Positions 40,888 to 49,741 of a DNA stretch of 64,000 bases are shown piece after piece; the stretch's first letter is position 1, and the number at the start of each line of letters is the position of its first letter. Origin of the DNA: UBA668 sp040081465 (GTDB lineage: Bacteria > Actinomycetota > Acidimicrobiia > Acidimicrobiales > Ilumatobacteraceae); the NCBI GenBank assembly GCA_040081465.1, contig JBEBGL010000008.1, positions 42,374 to 106,373 of the forward strand, written 5' to 3'. The position numbers were made by a program, and so were the translations under genes. The notes under the pieces are model-generated. The model saw only the letters and a program-made list of their open reading frames with translations. It was not told the origin of the DNA and made no database searches.

Positions 40888-42300
40888 ATGGCCTGGGGTA
40901 ACGACGCCGCCGATGCGCGACTGCACGGCACACAAATCGCCGAGAGCGTGATCGACCTGATCGGCAACACACCGCTGGTCGTTCTCAAGCGCATCACAGA
41001 AATCCACAACCTGCCGTGCGTGTTGGCGATGAAGATGGAGACCAATAACCCCGGCGGATCGTCCAAGGACCGGCCTGCGCTGGAAATGATCCTGGCCGGC
41101 GAGCGTGATGGCCTGCTGAAGCCGGGCGGGACGATCGTCGAGCCGACCAGCGGCAACACGGGTGTTGGCCTGGCCATCGTCGCGGCACAGCGTGGCTACA
41201 AGTGCGTGTTCGTGATGACCGACAAGGTCGCCCCCGAGAAGGTCAGCCTGCTTCGTGCGTACGGTGCAGAGGTAGTGGTGTGCCCTGTCGCCGTGCCGCC
41301 GGAGGATCCGACGAGCTACTACAAGGTCGCCGAGCGCCTCACCATCGAGCGCAATGCATTTCGCCCAAACCAGTACGCGAACCCGAACAATCCACGGGCA
41401 CACGAACTGACGACTGGCCCCGAGCTGTGGGCGCAAACAGGTGGCCGCATCACGCATTTCGTCGCCGGCGCGGGTACCTGCGGCTCGATCACGGGCACCG
41501 CTCGCTATCTCAAAGCACAGAACCCGAATGTGCGCGTGATCGCCGCCGACCCAGAGATGTCGGTGTTTAGCGGTGGGTCCGGTCGTCCGTATCTCGTGGA
41601 GGGTGTCGGTGAAGACTTCTATCCCGCAGCGTGGGCACCCGAGCTTTACGACGAGGTCATTGCGCTCAGCGACGAGGAATGTTTCATGGTGGCCCGACAG
41701 GTCAGCCGAGACGAAGGAATCCTCATCGGAGGCTCGGGTGGCCTCGCTGTAGCTGCCGCGATTCGCGTGGCGAAGGCGGCGAAGCCCGACGACATCGTTG
41801 TCGTGCTGAACCCCGACTCCGGCCGCGGTTATCTGTCACGCGTGTTCGACGATAAGTGGATGGCCAACTTCGGATTTCTGCGCGAAAGCGAGGAGAGCAT
41901 CGACGACGTGCTCGCGACGCGCGGCGATACTCCATCGCTGCTGTATGTCAACCCCTCGACATCGGTTCGCGAGACCATCGACCTGATGCGCGCAAACAGC
42001 ATCAGCCAACTACCTGTGTGCAAGAACACTCCCCCATTTGCCGCCGCCGAGGTGTCCGGCGCCGTCGACGAGATCAACCTGATGGAAGCCGTCTACCGCG
42101 ATCCGGCAGTGATGCAAACTCCGGTGGAACATGTAATGGGTCCGAAGTTGCCGACGATCGGATCTGGGCAAGCGGTGAAGCTCGCGGTAGAAATGCTCGA
42201 CAGTTCGCCAGCCTTGTTGGTGCTCGCCGGTGGTCGCCCGCTGAGCGTGCTGACTCGCACCGACTTGCTCACATATTTTGAGGCCGTGAATCGTGGGTGA
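40888..42300 (+). CDS. cbs: Cystathionine beta-synthase
   Basis: 470 aa from ATG 40888. Residues 12-330 form the PLP fold type II domain, with the PLP lysine in NPGGSSKDRPAL, the EPTSGNTGVGLAIV phosphate loop and GAGTCGSITGTARYL. Residues 350-468 carry a CBS-domain pair (VRETIDLMRANSISQLPV and a degenerate second copy). It condenses serine (or O-acetylserine) with homocysteine to cystathionine. Its stop overlaps the metB start by eight bases, so the two form a transsulfuration operon. Confidence 0.92.
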   Translation: MAWGNDAADARLHGTQIAESVIDLIGNTPLVVLKRITEIHNLPCVLAMKMETNNPGGSSKDRPALEMILAGERDGLLKPGGTIVEPTSGNTGVGLAIVAAQRGYKCVFVMTDKVAPEKVSLLRAYGAEVVVCPVAVPPEDPTSYYKVAERLTIERNAFRPNQYANPNNPRAHELTTGPELWAQTGGRITHFVAGAGTCGSITGTARYLKAQNPNVRVIAADPEMSVFSGGSGRPYLVEGVGEDFYPAAWAPELYDEVIALSDEECFMVARQVSRDEGILIGGSGGLAVAAAIRVAKAAKPDDIVVVLNPDSGRGYLSRVFDDKWMANFGFLRESEESIDDVLATRGDTPSLLYVNPSTSVRETIDLMRANSISQLPVCKNTPPFAAAEVSGAVDEINLMEAVYRDPAVMQTPVEHVMGPKLPTIGSGQAVKLAVEMLDSSPALLVLAGGRPLSVLTRTDLLTYFEAVNRG

Positions 42301-43447
42301 GATTGAAGCGCAAGAGTCGTGGGGCTTCGACACCCGCGCGATTCACGCCGGCCAAGAGCCCGACCCGACCACGGGTGCGGTCGTACCACCGATCAGCCTC
42401 AGCACAACGTTTGCGCAAGACGGTGTCGGCAATCACAAGGGGTTCGAGTACAGCCGCAGCGGCAATCCAACGCGCACCGCGTACGAAACTCAGATCGCCG
42501 CACTCGAGGGTGCGACCCACGGACTTGCCTTCGCAAGTGGCCTCGCCGCGGAAGACAACATCCTGCGACTGTTCCAAGCGGACGAGCGTGTCTTACTCGG
42601 CAACGACGCGTACGGCGGCACGTATCGACTGATCAGCAAAGTGCACACGCACCTTCCGTGGACAGCGGTCGATCTGCTCGACATCGACGTCGTGGCCGAG
42701 AACTGGCCAAGCGATACGAAGTTGGTGTGGCTCGAGACGCCGACCAATCCGTTGTTGCGTTGCTTCGACATCGAAGCGATCTGCGCACTCGCCCACGAGC
42801 GCGGTGCGACCGTGGTTGTCGACAACACGTTTGCGACGCCGTACTTACAGCAACCGCTCGCGCTCGGAGCCGACATCGTCGTTCACTCCGCAACGAAGTA
42901 CCTCGGCGGGCACAGCGATGTAGTCGGCGGGTTTATCGCTGTCAACGACGACGACGTTGCGCAGCGCTTGCGCTTCACACAGAACGCGGCCGGAGCGGTG
43001 CCCGGACCGTTCGATTGCTATCTCGCATTGCGCGGTGCCAAGACACTCGCCGTGCGGATGGACCGTCATTGCAGCAACGCGCGCTCAATCGTCGACGTGC
43101 TCGTCGGCCACAAAGCCGTCGAGCGCGTGTTGTATCCGCAACTCCCCGATCACCCCGGCCACCGCGCCGCAGCCAAGCAAATGCGCGACTTCGGCGGCAT
43201 GGTCAGCTTCACGTTGCGCGCAGGCAGCGATGCAGCGTTGCGAGTTGCCGCGGCGACAGAACTGTTCACGCTCGGTGAAAGCCTCGGCGCCGTCGAGAGC
43301 CTGATCGAGCACCCGGGCCAGATGACGCACGCGTCGGCGGCGGGCTCACCTCTCGAGGTGCCGGACAATCTGCTGCGCCTGAGCGTCGGCATCGAAACCG
43401 CCAGCGACTTAGTAGCCGACCTAGCGCAAGCCCTCGAACACGCCTGA
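42293..43447 (+). CDS. metB: Cystathionine gamma-synthase/gamma-lyase
   Basis: 384 aa from GTG 42293. PLP fold type I enzyme of the Cys/Met metabolism family: FEYSRSGNPTRTAYETQIA, GLAFASGLAA, VVDNTFATPYLQQPLALGAD and the PLP lysine in HSATKYLGGHSDVVGG. Adjacency to cbs favours a lyase role in reverse transsulfuration, but sequence alone does not separate synthase from lyase. Confidence 0.92.
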   Translation: MGEIEAQESWGFDTRAIHAGQEPDPTTGAVVPPISLSTTFAQDGVGNHKGFEYSRSGNPTRTAYETQIAALEGATHGLAFASGLAAEDNILRLFQADERVLLGNDAYGGTYRLISKVHTHLPWTAVDLLDIDVVAENWPSDTKLVWLETPTNPLLRCFDIEAICALAHERGATVVVDNTFATPYLQQPLALGADIVVHSATKYLGGHSDVVGGFIAVNDDDVAQRLRFTQNAAGAVPGPFDCYLALRGAKTLAVRMDRHCSNARSIVDVLVGHKAVERVLYPQLPDHPGHRAAAKQMRDFGGMVSFTLRAGSDAALRVAAATELFTLGESLGAVESLIEHPGQMTHASAAGSPLEVPDNLLRLSVGIETASDLVADLAQALEHA

Positions 43448-43453
43448 TCCGGT

Positions 43454-43500
43454 TCTGTGTGAGCACACAAAGCGACACAACTTCTGTGCGCTCACGCAGA
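43454..43500. terminator. Bidirectional terminator-like inverted repeat between metB and rnhB
   Basis: TCTGTGTGAGC (43454-43464) and GCTCACGCAGA (43490-43500) can form an 11-bp stem with one G-U pair and a 25-base loop, in the gap between convergent genes. Confidence 0.5.
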
Positions 43501-43501
43501 G

Positions 43502-44173
43502 TCAGAACAGGGTTGGTTGTTCGGGGTTGATCACTCTTGGCACGCCTGGCCAGGGGACGTAGTTGTCCATGAATACCCACGTGCGCCGGTGGATTGCTGA
43601 CGGGCCGTAGGCCTGCAGCGCGGCCTTGTGCATCGTGCACGGGTAGCCCTTGTTTGTGTCGAAGCTCCAGTGCGGAAAGTGTTCTGCCTCGCCGCGCATC
43701 AGACGATCACGCGTGACCTTGGCGAGAATGCTGGCGGCTGCGACCGACAAGCACTTCTGGTCGGCCTTCACCATCATCTGTACCTTGGCAACGCAGGGCG
43801 ACACGAAATTCCATTTGCCATCGACGACAGCGACATCTGGCAACACACCAAGCCCGGCGATCGCGCGGCTAGTCGCGAGCTTCTGCGCAGCGGTCATTCC
43901 CAACTCGTCGCACTCCTGTTGACTCGCGGCGCCCACAGCCCATGCCTCGCACCACGCGGCAATGCGGTCGAACAGAAACTCGCGATTCGTCTCGGTCAGC
44001 ATTTTCGAATCTCGCACGCCGTTTACCCGCTTGCCGCGCGGCAACACGGCTGCGCCGACCATCAGCGGGCCGGCCCACGCTCCCCGCCCGACCTCATCGA
44101 TGCCGACGATGATCTCGTGACCCGCGGCCGTCAACTCGTTCTCGAACGTTCGAGTCGGGGCGCGCCCGGCCAT
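43502..44173 (-). CDS. rnhB: Ribonuclease HII
   Basis: 223 aa from ATG 44173, overlapping the selD stop. The RNase HII active site is complete: IVGIDEVGRGAWAGPLMVGA (first Asp-Glu), RDSKMLTE, VVDGKWNF (third Asp) and VAAASILAKVTRDRLM. It degrades the RNA of RNA-DNA hybrids and single ribonucleotides in DNA. Co-transcribed with selD, a chance pairing in functional terms. Confidence 0.93.
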   Translation of the reverse strand: MAGRAPTRTFENELTAAGHEIIVGIDEVGRGAWAGPLMVGAAVLPRGKRVNGVRDSKMLTETNREFLFDRIAAWCEAWAVGAASQQECDELGMTAAQKLATSRAIAGLGVLPDVAVVDGKWNFVSPCVAKVQMMVKADQKCLSVAAASILAKVTRDRLMRGEAEHFPHWSFDTNKGYPCTMHKAALQAYGPSAIHRRTWVFMDNYVPWPGVPRVINPEQPTLF

Positions 44174-45201
44174 CAGCGCAACACGATGGCGGCAGGTCCG
44201 GCTGCCACCTCTCCGACTTGCCACCAGTTGTCACCGAGCGACTCGAGCGCAGCGCGATTGACCGCGGCCAGCAAGCCACCCGAGGTCTGCGGATCCATGC
44301 ACAGCGCTTCACCAGCGGCGCTCGCCGTCGATCGCAAGTGCGACTTCACGTAGTCGCGATTGCGCGGGTCGCCGCCGGTTCGCACACCGCTCTCGGCCGC
44401 TTCACGCGCGCCCGGATAGGCAACGATGCCGTCGGTGTTCACGATCACTTGCACATTGCCGCGCTCGGCCATCTCCCAGCCGTGGCCGGCGAGTCCGTAA
44501 CCGGTGACGTCGGTGACCGCATGAACCGAGGTGCCGAGCGCCTGCAGCTCCTCTGACGCCGCACGGTTCAACTGCCGCATACCAGCGATGGCCGCGGCTT
44601 TGTCGGCGGCCGATCCGCCGGCGAGCGCGAGACCGGTGCCGATTGGCTTGCTCAGCACCAACACATCACCGACTAACGCGCCGCCCTTGCGGAACACGCG
44701 CTGCGGATGAACAACGCCTTGCACCGCGAGACCGAAGATCGGCTCGGGGTTTCGAATCGTGTGCCCGCCAGCGATTGTTCCCCCAGCCTCCGCGACGACT
44801 GCGGCCGCGGCTTCGAAGATGGCGGCGATCGCTTCACGCGGAAAGTGCTCGGGGAATGCAGCCACGTTTACCGCAACGACCACCCGCCCGCCCATCGCGA
44901 ATACATCGCTGCATGCGTTGGCGGCTGCGATCGCTCCGAAGTCGGCGGGGTGATCGACGAGCGGCGGGAAGAAGTCGGTCGTGCTGACGAGCGCAATCTC
45001 GGGCGACACCTGATAGATCGCCGCGTCGTCGAAGGGTGCAAGCCCGACCAGCAACGAAGGATCGACACCAGCGGGCATGTCGCGGACAAGATCCGTTAGC
45101 AGCGAGGCACCCCACTTGGCAGCGCATCCGCCGCACGACGTCCACTCAGTGAGCCGCAAGTCTGCGAATGGATCGAGCAAATCTGCAGGGACGGCGACCA
45201 C
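44173..45201 (-). CDS. selD: Selenide, water dikinase (selenophosphate synthase)
   Basis: 342 aa from GTG 45201. It makes selenophosphate from selenide and ATP, the selenium donor for selenocysteine and for selenium-containing cofactors. The N-terminal active segment LTEWTSCGGCAAKWG has Cys26 and Lys29 with the same spacing as Cys17 and Lys20 of E. coli SelD. STTDFFPPLVDHPADFGAIA (metal/ATP Asp), AMGG, AGGHTIRNPEP and DVTGYGLAGHG are family landmarks. The protein itself uses Cys, not Sec. Divergent from a MOSC gene with a 22-base gap. selA, selB and tRNA-Sec are not in this window. Confidence 0.93.
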   Translation of the reverse strand: MVAVPADLLDPFADLRLTEWTSCGGCAAKWGASLLTDLVRDMPAGVDPSLLVGLAPFDDAAIYQVSPEIALVSTTDFFPPLVDHPADFGAIAAANACSDVFAMGGRVVVAVNVAAFPEHFPREAIAAIFEAAAAVVAEAGGTIAGGHTIRNPEPIFGLAVQGVVHPQRVFRKGGALVGDVLVLSKPIGTGLALAGGSAADKAAAIAGMRQLNRAASEELQALGTSVHAVTDVTGYGLAGHGWEMAERGNVQVIVNTDGIVAYPGAREAAESGVRTGGDPRNRDYVKSHLRSTASAAGEALCMDPQTSGGLLAAVNRAALESLGDNWWQVGEVAAGPAAIVLR

Positions 45202-45223
45202 GCGGCCAGCCTACGGTGTGTCC

Positions 45224-45907
45224 ATGTTCTCTGTTGGTCCGCACACCTTCACAAAGACGGACGCCGAACGAACGGTCGGCAATCTCGACACGGTGTGGCA
45301 CCTGTTCGAAGCCGGCCGAGATGCGGCGGTCATCGCCCCGTTGTACCCGACACTGACGGGCGACTTAGGCGACGACCTCGTACGCGTGTGGGATGCGTGG
45401 ACCGCTGCCGGTCCGGCCCTGCGCGCTGCGGGTCAACTGCCGAGTCGCACCGAGGGCTCGATCGTTGGCCTGTATCGGTCAGATGGTGGCGTGCCAAAAA
45501 CCAGCGCGGATCGCGTGACGGTCGAGTGGCGTGGTGTCGTCGGCGATCGCCAAGGCAGCCGGGTCCACCACGGCCGACCGTGGCAGGCGTTGTGTTTGTG
45601 GAGCGCGCAAGTGATCGACGACTTGCACGCATTGGGTCATCCGATCGCGCCGGGCCGTGCCGGAGAGAACGTGACGCTCAGCGGATTGCCTTGGGCGGAA
45701 GTTCGCCCGGGAGTTCGACTACAACTTGGCGAAGTGCTGTGCGAGGTCACCTCGTACGCGCTGCCGTGTTCTCAGAACAAGGCGTGGTTCATCGACGGCA
45801 AATTCGAAACGATGCATCACGAACGCGGACCGATTAGCCGCGTTTATGCAACGGTGCTACAGCCCGGCGACATCTCGGTCGGCGACGCCGCCATCCTCGA
45901 GCCTTGA
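45224..45907 (+). CDS. MOSC domain protein
   Basis: 227 aa from ATG 45224. The C-terminal MOSC domain (about residues 90-227) has VGDRQGSRVHHGRPWQALC, GRAGENVTLSGLPW and the Cys-bearing YALPCSQNKAWF. MOSC domains carry sulfur or bind molybdenum cofactor. The N-terminal 60 residues are a DinB-like helical segment (TVGNLDTVWHLFEAGRDAA). It is divergently paired with selD; a link to the molybdenum hydroxylase is possible but unproven. Confidence 0.85.
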   Translation: MFSVGPHTFTKTDAERTVGNLDTVWHLFEAGRDAAVIAPLYPTLTGDLGDDLVRVWDAWTAAGPALRAAGQLPSRTEGSIVGLYRSDGGVPKTSADRVTVEWRGVVGDRQGSRVHHGRPWQALCLWSAQVIDDLHALGHPIAPGRAGENVTLSGLPWAEVRPGVRLQLGEVLCEVTSYALPCSQNKAWFIDGKFETMHHERGPISRVYATVLQPGDISVGDAAILEP

Positions 45908-45967
45908 GTCGAGTGTTTCCTGCCCGTCTGCAGGCACGAAACACTCGCCTGCATGAAACACTCGACT
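45907..45967. terminator. Compound inverted repeat between MOSC and diiron-protein genes
   Basis: AGTCGAGTGTTTC (45907-45919) pairs perfectly with GAAACACTCGACT (45955-45967), 13 bp. A second copy of the right arm, GAAACACTCG (45938-45947), allows a shorter alternative hairpin with CTGC/GCAG inside. The outer arms overlap the stop codons of both convergent genes. Likely a bidirectional terminator. Confidence 0.6.
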
Positions 45968-46805
45968 AGACCACCGCTGGTTCGGGGAGGCCGGGGACCG
46001 CGCCCTCTTCGGCGATCACGTGCTCGGTTGCTTCGCGGATCGCGGTGCGCACGAGGTTGAGTCCGGCCAGACCGGGCAGCGCGTCGATGCGATCTTCCAC
46101 ACGATCGATCAACTCGGCACCATCACCGGAACCGAACAGATACGCGGCCGCGAACGACGTCTCGATCTTGGGCACGTCGCCGCTTCCGACCACCGCCCAC
46201 TGATGACGCAGGAACCAGCTCGTCACCTTCTGCGCGCGCCGATCGTTCTCCAACATGTCACGCGAATAGCTCGCGTAGTACGCGGCGTGGCGACCCTCCT
46301 GGCGCATGATGCGGCCGAGTAGTTCGGTGAGCACCGGATGATCCGCGATCTTGGCAAGCCGGTTGTAGGCAGCGTTGGCCGTCCACTCGTTGATCGCGCC
46401 CCACGTCATGTGCACCGCCGGAAACTTCTTCACCGCGGCGCCCAGCGACCAGAACACGAGCGGGCTAAAGAACAGCGTGCGCTTATTCCATGTGCGCATC
46501 GCGGTCAACCGCGGGTCGTGCGCCGGACGGTCGTGCATCGCCAGCACGCGACCGAGTGCTTGGCCGTGCCAGTACTCCTCGTAATTCCACAGCGTCAGGA
46601 ACGCGGTGAACTGAGGGTCTTTCCATGCCGGCGTGACCAGCAGTTCGCGCATGTACAGCACGGTCTGATACTCGATGTCGTGCATGTACCCGAGGCAGCG
46701 CAACACGTCGGGGTGCAGCGGGTTAGTTCGGAAGGATTCGAAGTCGAGGTCGTCGGTCTGCACCCGACCGCCCTGCTCCTGGAATTTTTCGATCGAAATC
46801 GCCAT
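45966..46805 (-). CDS. Ferritin-like diiron protein, acyl-ACP desaturase-like
   Basis: 279 aa from ATG 46805. A four-helix diiron site can be read: IEYQTVLYMRELL (Glu), NYEEYWHGQAL (E-E-x-x-H), NEWTANAAYNRL (Glu) and RQEGRHAAYYASY (E-x-R-H). The second motif pair matches acyl-ACP desaturase (FA_desaturase_2) type enzymes rather than bacterioferritin. It is likely a soluble O2-activating enzyme on a lipid or carrier-bound substrate; the substrate is unknown. Confidence 0.75.
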   Translation of the reverse strand: MAISIEKFQEQGGRVQTDDLDFESFRTNPLHPDVLRCLGYMHDIEYQTVLYMRELLVTPAWKDPQFTAFLTLWNYEEYWHGQALGRVLAMHDRPAHDPRLTAMRTWNKRTLFFSPLVFWSLGAAVKKFPAVHMTWGAINEWTANAAYNRLAKIADHPVLTELLGRIMRQEGRHAAYYASYSRDMLENDRRAQKVTSWFLRHQWAVVGSGDVPKIETSFAAAYLFGSGDGAELIDRVEDRIDALPGLAGLNLVRTAIREATEHVIAEEGAVPGLPEPAVV

Positions 46806-46855
46806 ATGAGTCGTTCGTAGCCGTTTGGCGGCTGGATCACCGGCCGCACCGATTT

Positions 46856-48046
46856 TCAACGATTGTACTTATCCCAAAGGGCCTCGCCTGAAACATCTGC
46901 CGTCGACCACTGCGGCGCAAGTACTGGCGATGTCAACACGGTGGGACCGTCGGCGGCAGGTGACTGCTCCCACAGCACCGCGGGGCGCTCGCCGTGCCAG
47001 CGGATCGCGTACGACACCGTGCCAGTGCCTCCGGTTGGAAGGTCGAATACTTCGAAGTTGTGACCGAACCAACTGTTAGGCACTCCCGCGGGTAACAGCT
47101 GCGCTCGACCGTCGCTCGACGCGACCATGCGTCGCTCAATCCACGCCAGCCCTCGAACAGGATCGACGGGCACGTCCGCAGGCAAATGATCGCGTGCGTC
47201 TAGCCGCCGGACTAGTGCAGCTAGGTCGCGGCGCGCGCGGGGGTCGCCGGTAGCAGCGAGCACACGATCAGCGGCGCTGACCGCGGCGGCGAGCACCCAG
47301 TCGGCATCGGCGGCGCTGGAGTTCGGCCGCGCCTTCGCCGCCAACTCCAACGCGTGCGCGAGTTGTGGCACGTATGGCTCGGCGACCTCGCCCATTCGGA
47401 CAAGTTGGTCGACCACCAACATGAACCCGAGCGAGTCGTCATCGGCGCTCGGCGGACCGCACAACGACAACTCGCAGCGCGTTGCAACGACACGTTCGCC
47501 AAGTTCTGCTTCCGGTAACAGCAGCCGCCCGGCGCGTTCGACCGTGCTGAGCCAACCGCGTGCGACGGCATCGGCGACGGGCAAGCCCGCTGGCAACGTG
47601 CCGGCAATCGCCTCAGGGTTGTGAGGAATCGCGACGGTCAGCGTGGCACGGTGACCGACTGGAAACGCGACGCTCTCGGGCGGGACCGTGATGCCGGCGA
47701 TCGGCGCGGTCGGCGGTCGCTGCGACAGCAGGTTGCCGTGCGTGAATGCGATCGCGATCGGAAGCGGCGACTCGTTTTCGACCTCGATCACCGTCAGTCC
47801 GCCGTGGTCGGCGACCGAGTACACGCGCTGCACCGCGTCGCCGTCGGGGATGCGCACACGCGTCTCAACCACCGCAGTCCCATCGATGCGTCGTTGACGA
47901 ACAGTGGTCTCACGCTCTGGCGAATGCCACCGGTCGTCGGCCGCGATGTGCCAATCGAGCGCCGGCTCCCCATTTGCGGGCACCACGGCGCCGTAAGGCG
48001 TAATCGATGCGCGCCAACGACCACCCGTCACACCGGTGGTGATCAA
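46856..48046 (-). CDS. Hypothetical protein, 396 aa
   Basis: Not recognised. The start is uncertain (TTG 48046, three codons after the gpsA stop, or GTG 48031). Residues 1-150 look like a beta-sandwich (RWRASITPYGAVVP, VIEVENESPLPIAIAFTHG), as found at the N-terminus of some alpha/alpha-barrel glycoside hydrolases; residues 170-310 are helical and Ala-rich; the end is again beta-like (HNFEVFDLPTGGTGTVSYAI). A carbohydrate-related role is only a guess. Follows gpsA closely, likely the same transcript. Confidence 0.55.
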   Translation of the reverse strand: MITTGVTGGRWRASITPYGAVVPANGEPALDWHIAADDRWHSPERETTVRQRRIDGTAVVETRVRIPDGDAVQRVYSVADHGGLTVIEVENESPLPIAIAFTHGNLLSQRPPTAPIAGITVPPESVAFPVGHRATLTVAIPHNPEAIAGTLPAGLPVADAVARGWLSTVERAGRLLLPEAELGERVVATRCELSLCGPPSADDDSLGFMLVVDQLVRMGEVAEPYVPQLAHALELAAKARPNSSAADADWVLAAAVSAADRVLAATGDPRARRDLAALVRRLDARDHLPADVPVDPVRGLAWIERRMVASSDGRAQLLPAGVPNSWFGHNFEVFDLPTGGTGTVSYAIRWHGERPAVLWEQSPAADGPTVLTSPVLAPQWSTADVSGEALWDKYNR

Positions 48047-48049
48047 GAA

Positions 48050-49039
48050 CTAATCCAGCTCGCTCTTGCGCCCGCGTTGCATCAGCGAGCCAAGCGCATC
48101 GCGTGCCGACCGGCCCTGGTGACAAACGGCCACGACCTGCTCGGTGATCGGCATATCGACCGCATAGCGACGCGCCAGGTCGAGCACGCTCGGAGAACTC
48201 TTCACGCCCTCGGCCACCATGTTCATGCCGCCGAGCACTTCCTCGATGGTCTTACCTTCACCCAGTTGGAAGCCGACCATGTTGTTGCGACTCTGTTTCG
48301 AGGAGCAAGTCGCAATCAGGTCGCCCATCCCTGCCAGCCCCGCGAAGGTCGCGGCGTGGCCACCCATCGCAATTCCGAGTCGGGTCATCTCGGCCAACCC
48401 ACGCGTGATCAGCGTTGCCCGCGTGTTGTCGCCGAAGCCCATGCCCTCGGCCATACCCGCGCCGATGGCGATCACGTTCTTGACGATGCCGCTGAGCTCG
48501 CATCCAACCAAGTCACTGTTCGTGTAGACCCGCAAGGACGGGCGACTAAAGATGCGCTGCAGTTCGGTAGCGATGTCGAACTCGTCGATCGCGACGACGC
48601 TGGCCGCTGGTTGCCCGCTGAGAATTTCCTTGGCCAGGTTTGGCCCGGTGAGCACTGCGACCGGGTGGCCCGGCATCTCGTCGCGCACGACCTCGCTCAT
48701 TCGCTTCAGCGAGTTGCGCTCGAGACCTTTGGTCAGACTGACCACCGGCACCCAAGCGCGCACGTGGGCCGCCGCCGCTACCGCCACATCGCGGAAGCCG
48801 TGCGACGGCACGGCCATCACAAGCACATCCGCGTGAGCAACCGCTTCCTCCAACGACGACGTAGCGCGCAACTCGTCGGGCAAGGTGAACTGCGCCAGGT
48901 AATCGCTGTTGACGTGGCGCTCGTTGATCTCGGCCGCAAGTTCGTGTCGGCGCGCCCACAGGATGGTCGGCGTGTTGACTGCAGCGAGCGCGGCAACGGT
49001 CGTGCCCCACGAACCCGCACCAATCACCGCCACCTTCAT
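48050..49039 (-). CDS. gpsA: Glycerol-3-phosphate dehydrogenase [NAD(P)+]
   Basis: 329 aa from ATG 49039 (GTG 49045 is possible). N-terminal Rossmann motif GAGSWGTTVA, then VSLTKGLE, GPNLAKEI, the catalytic Lys region GIVKNVIAIGAGMAEG and GLAGMGDLIATC, all GpsA signatures. It reduces dihydroxyacetone phosphate to sn-glycerol 3-phosphate for phospholipid synthesis. Divergent from cofC (72 bases between starts). Confidence 0.95.
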   Translation of the reverse strand: MKVAVIGAGSWGTTVAALAAVNTPTILWARRHELAAEINERHVNSDYLAQFTLPDELRATSSLEEAVAHADVLVMAVPSHGFRDVAVAAAAHVRAWVPVVSLTKGLERNSLKRMSEVVRDEMPGHPVAVLTGPNLAKEILSGQPAASVVAIDEFDIATELQRIFSRPSLRVYTNSDLVGCELSGIVKNVIAIGAGMAEGMGFGDNTRATLITRGLAEMTRLGIAMGGHAATFAGLAGMGDLIATCSSKQSRNNMVGFQLGEGKTIEEVLGGMNMVAEGVKSSPSVLDLARRYAVDMPITEQVVAVCHQGRSARDALGSLMQRGRKSELD

Positions 49040-49111
49040 CGTCACGTCGGACAGCGTACGCCGCGTTGCCGCGACGACGTATATGTTCACGACTCGCCCT
49101 ACGATGCCAGC

Positions 49112-49741
49112 GTGAGCGGCCGCCAAAGTCACGCCGTACTCGTGCCCGTCAAGGCATTCGGCGACGCGAAGGCGCGCATGTCGTCGGTTCTCGTACCCGA
49201 CCAACGCAAGGCGCTCGCCCGCTGGACTGCCGACCGTGTCGTCGCTGCCGCTGGCGAGCTACCCGTGTACGTCGCGTGCGACGACGACGACGTTGCGCAG
49301 TGGGCGACCGACCGCGGTGCGGTTGTGCTTTGGCATCCGGGTGCTGGGCTAAACGGTGCCGTCTCGCGCAGCGTCGAGCAACTCGCCCGCGACGGCTTCA
49401 CGCACGTCGTTGTCGCGCACGGCGATCTGCCGCTCGCGCACGACCTCGCCAGCCTGATCGTGCTCGGCGCCATCACTCTGGTGCCCGATGCCCATCGTGA
49501 TGGCACCAACGTTGTCGCGGTCCCGACGCACCTCGGCTTCCCGTTCAGCTACGGCCCGGGGTCGTTTCAGCGCCACCTCGCACTCGCCATCGAGCGCGGG
49601 CACAGGGTGGTCGTTCGCCGCGATCCAAAACTCGCCCGCGACCTCGACACGCCCGACGATCTGATGCATCCGCTCGTGGAGGAGGTGCTCCCCGCATGGC
49701 TGCAAATGAACCAGGTCAACCCGACACCGCTCGTCCAGTGA
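49112..49741 (+). CDS. cofC: 2-phospho-L-lactate (or phosphoenolpyruvate) guanylyltransferase
   Basis: 209 aa from GTG 49112. The CofC/FbiD pattern is visible: HAVLVPVKAFGDAKARMSSVL at the start (nucleotide-binding P-V-K..A-K-x-R), VVVAHGDLPLAHDLASL (metal Asp), DGTNVV and FSYGPGSFQRHL. It makes the activated phospho-acid used for the lactyl part of coenzyme F420. The long frame beginning at 47621 is antisense to gpsA and was rejected. Its 3' end overlaps the PIG-L gene by 46 bases. Confidence 0.88.
   Translation: MSGRQSHAVLVPVKAFGDAKARMSSVLVPDQRKALARWTADRVVAAAGELPVYVACDDDDVAQWATDRGAVVLWHPGAGLNGAVSRSVEQLARDGFTHVVVAHGDLPLAHDLASLIVLGAITLVPDAHRDGTNVVAVPTHLGFPFSYGPGSFQRHLALAIERGHRVVVRRDPKLARDLDTPDDLMHPLVEEVLPAWLQMNQVNPTPLVQ

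Noticed and set aside
40840..41457. Upstream extension of the SWIM gene to 41457
   Set aside because: It is antisense to cbs; conserved SWIM-family sequence begins after GTG 40839/40821.
44141..44154. Perfect palindrome CTCGAACGTTCGAG as a LexA box
   Set aside because: The half-sites have no 4-base spacer as LexA requires, and it lies inside the rnhB coding region.
47621..49111. Long open frame on the + strand upstream of cofC
   Set aside because: It is antisense to gpsA and the 396-aa gene; only the part from GTG 49112 shows family motifs (CofC).
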